A stretch of 64,000 bases of DNA from Symsagittifera roscoffensis. Taxonomy: Eukaryota; Xenacoelomorpha; Acoela; Convolutidae. Positions 59,203 through 64,000 of the stretch are shown one piece after another. Numbering within the stretch: the first letter of the stretch is position 1; every line of letters begins with the position of its first letter. The position numbers and the translations under genes were made by a program. Below the pieces are notes generated by a model. The model was not told where the DNA came from and searched no databases. It saw only the letters and a program-made list of their open reading frames with translations. The stretch spans positions 31,748,252 to 31,812,251 of the forward strand of contig NC_087065.1 in the NCBI RefSeq assembly GCF_963678635.1, given 5' to 3'.

Positions 59203-59612
59203 TGGAACCTGATCTAAACTATATTTTATGATTGGATAAATTAGATATTTTACCACTGTAAAGTATTTAATATTAACCAATCATGATCCATCTAACTAAC
59301 AACCCACTTATTTGTAAGTGCTGAAATTACTTGTAATTTCAGCACCAGAGAGATTTGAATTTAACTTAGAAATTAGTTGTCTCTCCAAGAGAACTTCAGC
59401 AGCCGCAATAAACCAGTATACTCTAGATCTATTGAGCCTAGCAGAGACTAGTTAAACACCCTGAGATTAGAAAGTATAAGAGTAAGATCAGGATCGGTAT
59501 TAGATTAAGAAGTTGCACGAATCTATCCGGCCGAAAATAAGATAGCGTGACGAGCAGACGGTGTACCCTAACCGAAATTACTCTATGAGTTAACCACATC
59601 GATCATAACTCA
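59203..59612 (+). repeat. 5' LTR of the + strand element
   Basis: 410 bp, TGGAACCTGATC to CATAACTCA. Palindrome at 59318-59345. A block at about 59495-59590 (GAAAATAAGATAGCGTGACG, AGACGGTGTACCCTA) is almost unchanged in subfamily B. Confidence 0.93.
59318..59345. promoter_or_regulatory. LTR palindrome
   Basis: GTGCTGAAATTAC, TT, then its exact reverse complement. In subfamily B the arm is GTGTTGAAACTAC and the other arm has changed to match. Likely a bound or folded regulatory site. Confidence 0.7.
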
Positions 59613-59614
59613 TC

Positions 59615-59630
59615 TGGTGCGACCATAAGT
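59615..59630 (+). promoter_or_regulatory. Primer-binding site
   Basis: TGGTGCGACCATAAGT, identical to the site of the minus-strand element and two bases after the LTR. Confidence 0.6.
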
Positions 59631-59639
59631 CTCGAATAA

Positions 59640-59933
59640 GACCTTAATAGCTTAGATTTAACCAAAAAAAGATTAGAATTTAGACAAAACATTTTAAAAA
59701 TGTTATACGATGATAATTTAATCGAAATGTCTCTACGACTCAATAGATCAGAGCCGATATTCCGAACGATAACAGAACTACCCGGAATCGTAAGAAGACC
59801 TCGAACAAGAGATGTCATACGACAAAGTAGAAACTTACCATATAGTTATATGATTGTACGGCAAAAGCCAACACAAACTTTTATATTTAGAATCTTATTA
59901 GCAATGAATTTAGATTTTCATTTGCAAACATAA
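59640..59933 (+). CDS. Leader ORF-A, arginine-rich
   Basis: Open from 59640; first ATG 59700 gives 77 residues (MLYDDNLIEMSLRLNRSEPI). It has an Arg-rich stretch VRRPRTRDVIRQSRN and a hydrophobic end FIFRILLAMNL. Starts almost directly after the primer site, where most elements have no gene. The other copy keeps the same residues despite one frameshift. Arg-rich segments can bind RNA, but no function is shown. Confidence 0.45.
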   Translation, partial: DLNSLDLTKKRLEFRQNILKMLYDDNLIEMSLRLNRSEPIFRTITELPGIVRRPRTRDVIRQSRNLPYSYMIVRQKPTQTFIFRILLAMNLDFHLQT

Positions 59934-60861
59934 AATCTTGAAGTCAATCTTCATAATCATTTCAGGCGCTAAACAAAATTAATAATATACAATAACGATT
60001 GATAAAAAGATCCCAGATCGTTTTCTTAAATTCTGCAGTTTTATATAAAATATGTTTGAAAAATATTTATTGAAAATCAAAACAAAAATTAGTAGCATGA
60101 CAATAAATTGCTAGTAATCATAAAAACATCTGTTGTCTCAGCTTCATCACCTAACATAACAGCAATCATAAGCTCACTAATATCATTAAAAAACTAAATT
60201 TTTTTCTTAAAAAAATTTAAACCATTTTAAACTTAAATTCATTTACCTTTAAAAATCAGATCATTAAGGCTTATCCTTGGATCTTAATTAATTTCCTATT
60301 TCACTAAATTCAAAAACCTGATCATCAAGGCCTATCCTTGGATCAAAAAGAACAATTTTGTTCTCCCCCACCCACTTAGCAAGTGTCTAACGACCTCAAA
60401 CGTCGATTCACTATCCAACCCTTCCAAAAAACCCAAGACTAATAGAAATTTTTCAACAAAACTAATCATTCAAATTAGGATAAACAGTGAAAAACTTCGG
60501 TTATTCATCCTTCACTTGAACCCTCCTCTTACCAGACCCAGGATAAATCTTAGACTTAGTAAGTTTAAAATAGTATCTAACGAACTACTCGCGTTCTAAT
60601 TATACCTGAACCTTGTGGATCGATTTACTATTCTCCAACCCTTGAACACAATGACTACCCCTAAGTAAGATTAAAAAAGTTAACACCTTAGCTTATACTA
60701 GCCACGAGAAAGTAAAAAATCATTCTTCGGAATCGATATACTTTTCTCTCCAACCCTGAACAAATAGACCCAGGTTAAGCTAACCAAAAAATCGTAAGGA
60801 CTAACAGTTTAAGAAAGTAGAAATCATCTAACAACTTTTTGCATCCCTCATCCTAAACCTT
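59934..60861 (+). other. Leader between ORF-A and ORF-B with repeated motifs
   Basis: No ORF. ATCATCAAGGCCTATCCTTGG-type words occur twice near 60255-60350, and CCAACCCT words recur near 60416, 60640 and 60752. Both sets are also in the leader of the minus-strand element, so they may be RNA packaging or regulatory elements. Confidence 0.5.
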
Positions 60862-61248
60862 ATGTCATTCAAAAATCTAGGAAATAAACAAACAATCGTT
60901 TTACACAACTGTGAAACAGATAACAAAAAATACGATCTTGTAATCACACCTCAAACACAAACAGTTGGATATATTAGAACAAAACGACTAACAATAAAAA
61001 GAAAAATAATAAACAAACAAAGACAAATCACACGAAAAACATTTTCAAAAAATAGAAACGCATTTTCAGAATCAGAAGCCAGCAATTTAGATGAACTCTA
61101 TAAATTAAAAGAATCGATTGATAAAAATTGTCCCATTCACGGTCAATTATATTTTTCCGACTCACAAACAACTTCAAATGCATCAAAAAGAGGAAAAAGA
61201 AGAATAAAAAAGCAATATAAACACAAACCAGTACACTTGTATAATTAG
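60862..61248 (+). CDS. Leader ORF-B, basic protein, intact
   Basis: 128 residues from ATG 60862 (MSFKNLGNKQTIVLHN) to TAG 61246-61248. Has a Lys/Arg-rich middle (TKRLTIKRKIINKQRQITRK), an acidic segment (SESEASNLDELYKLKES), CPIHG, and a basic tail (KRGKRRIKKQYKHK) that looks like a nuclear-localisation or RNA-binding signal. It lies 55 bases before the gag start. Frameshifted in the minus-strand element. No known family recognised; a regulatory nucleic-acid-binding role is a guess from charge. Confidence 0.6.
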   Translation: MSFKNLGNKQTIVLHNCETDNKKYDLVITPQTQTVGYIRTKRLTIKRKIINKQRQITRKTFSKNRNAFSESEASNLDELYKLKESIDKNCPIHGQLYFSDSQTTSNASKRGKRRIKKQYKHKPVHLYN

Positions 61249-61303
61249 AATCAACCAATTAGACACATCGATAGTTATATATTAACAGTCATTAAACGAA
61301 AAA

Positions 61304-61495
61304 ATGAGCCACAGCCATACTCAAAGTGACGATAGTCCAGATGACGAAGAGGTTTACCCATTCCTCATAGATGCACCCGATAATAGAGGGCAGCATGACT
61401 TTTGCAAAGAGTTTACTCCTAAATTTGTTTCAACCCGGAATCAGCCCATGCAAAGCAGAATTCCCAGATGTAAAAATGAAAAGACAAATTATTAA
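61304..61495 (+). pseudogene. gag 5' end, out of frame by one base
   Basis: MSHSHTQSDDSPDDEEVYPFL, acidic, corresponds to the start of gag in the other copy. After FCK (near 61405) the conserved sequence continues in the frame of 61371, so one base separates this start from the main gag. The frame itself ends at 61493-61495. Confidence 0.6.
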
Positions 61496-64000
61496 ACATT
61501 ATCTGAAAGATATATGTAATTTAACACAACAATATGGAATCTATACCATAGAATTCAGCACACCAAATCCGAATCATCGAAAATATGTAATTCAGACAGA
61601 CGATCTTGAATTAGAATTTTCAAAAGTATTCTTAGAATATATTAAAAGCATACAATATCATAACTCACAAAGAGCAAACTCCATATTTACTAACGAAGTT
61701 TTTGCAATAATATATAGCTATATTTCAATATTAGAAAAAACAGAATTTCAAAGTATCTCACCAACTGAGACATCCAAACATACAAAAGTACGACATGAAA
61801 TCACACTATTTTCAACCTTTCTACATATAATCAAAAAAAATTTCACTAAAGACGAGGTTTCACGACACACAAAACATGACTTACAAAAAATTTTGGCATG
61901 GTTTATAATAGATTATTTCACACATAATATAGACTTAATTTCACAAGCAAGAAAAAATTTCAGACCTCAAAATCCAAACGATGATACTGCCATCACAGAA
62001 CAGTCAGACTACGTTTGGGACCCTGAATGGTCTCATCATGCATTTATAAGTATCCAACAATCAATCTCAAGTCAAGCAATAAGTACAATATCTTATCAAA
62101 GAGATTATGTGAAAGTAGTACCACTGACCATTGATGCAACACCACTAAACTACAATAAATTTTTACCCGATACGCGAAATAACAGTTTAAATTCGACCGT
62201 CATACACAATGAAAACCTTAATGGAACTAGAAATCTTACACAACAAGATATCCAAACACCATCACACTTCATAAATGAAGAAATTGTCAAAACAACAACA
62301 ACTACACAACAAAGTATTTCACCAATACATCCAAATTTAACAACACCAAAAAATACAAATACTTCATTGTCCCAAGTAACCTTGCTATCAACCGTTAAAC
62401 CTTCGGTTGCTCCAAAATATTCACATATGGATTACCAAACATATAGACCTATGACAGTACCGTCAAAAACACGAAGAACGTTCACAAGAAACACTTTTGC
62501 AGAACACAATTATAATTATGCACATTCATCAAAAACAAACAATCCCGCAGGAAAAACTAATAATAATCATGTATGTTCTCACTATTGGGATAACCCAATG
62601 ACAACAACCAACTCAGTAATTTTCGAACTAATTCACATCCTCCACAGGATCGTAGTGAAAATTAACCATTCTTTCAACAACAAAAAAAAAAAAAAGCAAG
62701 CACCTCATCATACGGATTACTTATCATCTGATGATGATTATTTACAACCAGATATTTTTGCACCGTATACCCAAGAATATCGCGGACAAGGAGCGCAAAA
62801 ACCTTATACATATAATGGAATTTTTTCTCCAAATCCAACAGATACACGAAATCAACAATCAATACAAATGCAAAATCCAACTAATATACAATCTTTTCAA
62901 CCAATTCAACCACAAAACCCAATGATTACACACTCGTATCAACCAACTCAAATGCAAAATGAAATACCACTCCCATGTTACCTTCAACAACACGAAATAA
63001 CAAAAAATCAACTTTCAAGTTTTTCACAAACGCCAAATGCCGCAGAATCACTACAGATGACAATGAATCCATACCTTATGGGTGGATCATCAATAACATC
63101 AAAAAGATCATTAATGGTATTCACAGGAACAGACCCTGAATATTCTGTAGAAGATTATTTAAATGCAGTAACAGCAAATTTAATTTTAAATATAGGACCT
63201 GAACAAATTAATACACCACTTCATCAAAACTGGATACATCGACGCACAGCGTTGATACAAACAACTTTAGATTGCGCAGCTCAAAAATGGTTTTCAGTTC
63301 TACCTATAGAAATAAAATCAGACTGGAAAAAATTTACACAAGAATTTTCAAAAATGTTTGACTCCGAAAAAAATAAACAACACCAAAGAGTTTTATGTAA
63401 TGAAATTCGCAGATTACCAAATGAAACCATCAAACAATTAGCAGTACGTATCGAAACACTAGTTCGAAAAGCATATTCACTTAATACACATGACTATAAA
63501 AACACAAAAATGACAGAAATTTTAATGATGACTTTAACACCTCAATTAAGGAAAATAGCAATAAAAAAGAGAGCATCTCATCCTTCTTCAATTCGAGAGC
63601 CAGATTTAGATTTTCGAAAACTAGTAGACAAACTAGAGCAAGCGGAAATCACAATGAAACTTGAAGAAAATCTAAAACTACAATATGTTAATCGAAATGA
63701 AACAAACACTACACATATCAATAACATACAGGAATCAGATACAGACCTAGTTGAAAAAATCACTGAAATACTAAATATTTATGAAAAACTCCCAAATTTT
63801 AAAGGCAAACCATCTTTCAAAAAATGGTGTTATTATTGCCGACGATACGGACATAGTATTTCTGAATGTAGACAAAAACAACAAGATAACCAGAACAAAC
63901 CTCAAAAGTATAAAGAACCAAACAAATCATTCTATCAATATATGAAAAAAGATCAAAATCTACCAAACAAAAATGTATATAGTAACAACAGTTCAGGAAA
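61371..64000 (+). CDS. gag, long open frame to the window edge (partial)
   Basis: From ATG 61371 (MHPIIEGSMTF) the frame has no stop to 64000, at least 876 codons; a second ATG at 61476 is near where homology to the other copy is strong. Order: helical N-domain (to about residue 200), a long Gln/Thr/Pro/Asn-rich linker, capsid-like domain about residues 575-770 (TGTDPEYSVEDYLNAVT, LPNETIKQLAVRIETLVRK), one CCHC zinc knuckle CYYC-4-H-4-C at 63828-63869, then the start of the basic Arg/Asn tail. Compared with the minus-strand copy it is undamaged apart from the one-base break near 61405. Being open for 2.6 kb in AT-rich DNA, it looks recently active. Confidence 0.85.
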   Translation, partial: MHPIIEGSMTFAKSLLLNLFQPGISPCKAEFPDVKMKRQIIKHYLKDICNLTQQYGIYTIEFSTPNPNHRKYVIQTDDLELEFSKVFLEYIKSIQYHNSQRANSIFTNEVFAIIYSYISILEKTEFQSISPTETSKHTKVRHEITLFSTFLHIIKKNFTKDEVSRHTKHDLQKILAWFIIDYFTHNIDLISQARKNFRPQNPNDDTAITEQSDYVWDPEWSHHAFISIQQSISSQAISTISYQRDYVKVVPLTIDATPLNYNKFLPDTRNNSLNSTVIHNENLNGTRNLTQQDIQTPSHFINEEIVKTTTTTQQSISPIHPNLTTPKNTNTSLSQVTLLSTVKPSVAPKYSHMDYQTYRPMTVPSKTRRTFTRNTFAEHNYNYAHSSKTNNPAGKTNNNHVCSHYWDNPMTTTNSVIFELIHILHRIVVKINHSFNNKKKKKQAPHHTDYLSSDDDYLQPDIFAPYTQEYRGQGAQKPYTYNGIFSPNPTDTRNQQSIQMQNPTNIQSFQPIQPQNPMITHSYQPTQMQNEIPLPCYLQQHEITKNQLSSFSQTPNAAESLQMTMNPYLMGGSSITSKRSLMVFTGTDPEYSVEDYLNAVTANLILNIGPEQINTPLHQNWIHRRTALIQTTLDCAAQKWFSVLPIEIKSDWKKFTQEFSKMFDSEKNKQHQRVLCNEIRRLPNETIKQLAVRIETLVRKAYSLNTHDYKNTKMTEILMMTLTPQLRKIAIKKRASHPSSIREPDLDFRKLVDKLEQAEITMKLEENLKLQYVNRNETNTTHINNIQESDTDLVEKITEILNIYEKLPNFKGKPSFKKWCYYCRRYGHSISECRQKQQDNQNKPQKYKEPNKSFYQYMKKDQNLPNKNVYSNNSSG

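Larger units (their letters stand above)
59203..64000 (+). mobile_element. Subfamily A LTR element, 5' part, running off the window
   Basis: 5' LTR, primer site, leader with ORF-A and ORF-B, and gag, all matching the minus-strand element at 38884-57405 in the same order. Genes here are less damaged. The rest (pol onward) lies beyond 64000. The two elements face each other outward from 57406-59202. Confidence 0.92.

Overview
The window looks like AT-rich nuclear DNA of an invertebrate animal that is mostly repeats and mobile elements. No bacterial operon, rRNA or recognisable single-copy host gene was found. A nematode or arthropod would fit the element types, but the species cannot be fixed from this sequence. 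All family names rest on motifs and general resemblance read by eye; no database search was run.

Layout. (1) 78-6340, + strand: a decayed Polinton/Maverick DNA element. In order it holds a Cys/His-rich protein, a small membrane protein, a packaging ATPase, an unknown protein, a retroviral-type integrase, a minor-capsid-like protein, a small basic protein, a double-jelly-roll major capsid protein and an adenovirus-type protease. Nearly all are broken by stops and frameshifts, and several key catalytic positions are lost. DNA polymerase B is not in the window. (2) 7863-15060: ten tandem units of about 660-825 bp, each carrying a tRNA-Ser(GCU)-like sequence on the minus strand; four central units form a duplicated dimer. 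(3) 15805-20300: a second, AT-rich, diverged tandem-repeat field. (4) 20301-29998: mainly non-coding DNA with short duplicated segments, a promoter-like cluster near 25.8 kb and an unexplained GC-richer island at 26.58-28.87 kb. (5) 29999-35117: internally deleted LTR elements (subfamily B, 372-bp LTRs) with a 1.87-kb tandem duplication. (6) 35118-38883: microsatellites and G-rich and AATCGATTATAA-type minisatellites. (7) 38884-57405, minus strand: a complete but decayed 18.5-kb Ty3/gypsy-like LTR element (subfamily A, 410-bp LTRs, GGGG target duplication) with gag, pol and an env-like gene plus several extra genes. (8) 57406-59202: flanking repeats and a strong hairpin. (9) 59203 to the window end, + strand: a second subfamily A element whose gag frame is open to the edge for at least 876 codons.

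Most interesting system: the subfamily A/B retroelement. It is unusually long and carries two leader ORFs before gag, a two-helix membrane protein and a proline-rich ORF before env, a long env tail with a PTAP motif, and a 3' accessory gene (ORF-Y) whose protein sequence is recognisable in both subfamilies. The LTRs of both subfamilies keep a 13-bp-armed palindrome although its sequence has changed, by matched changes in both arms. The tRNA-Ser-bearing higher-order array is the second notable structure.
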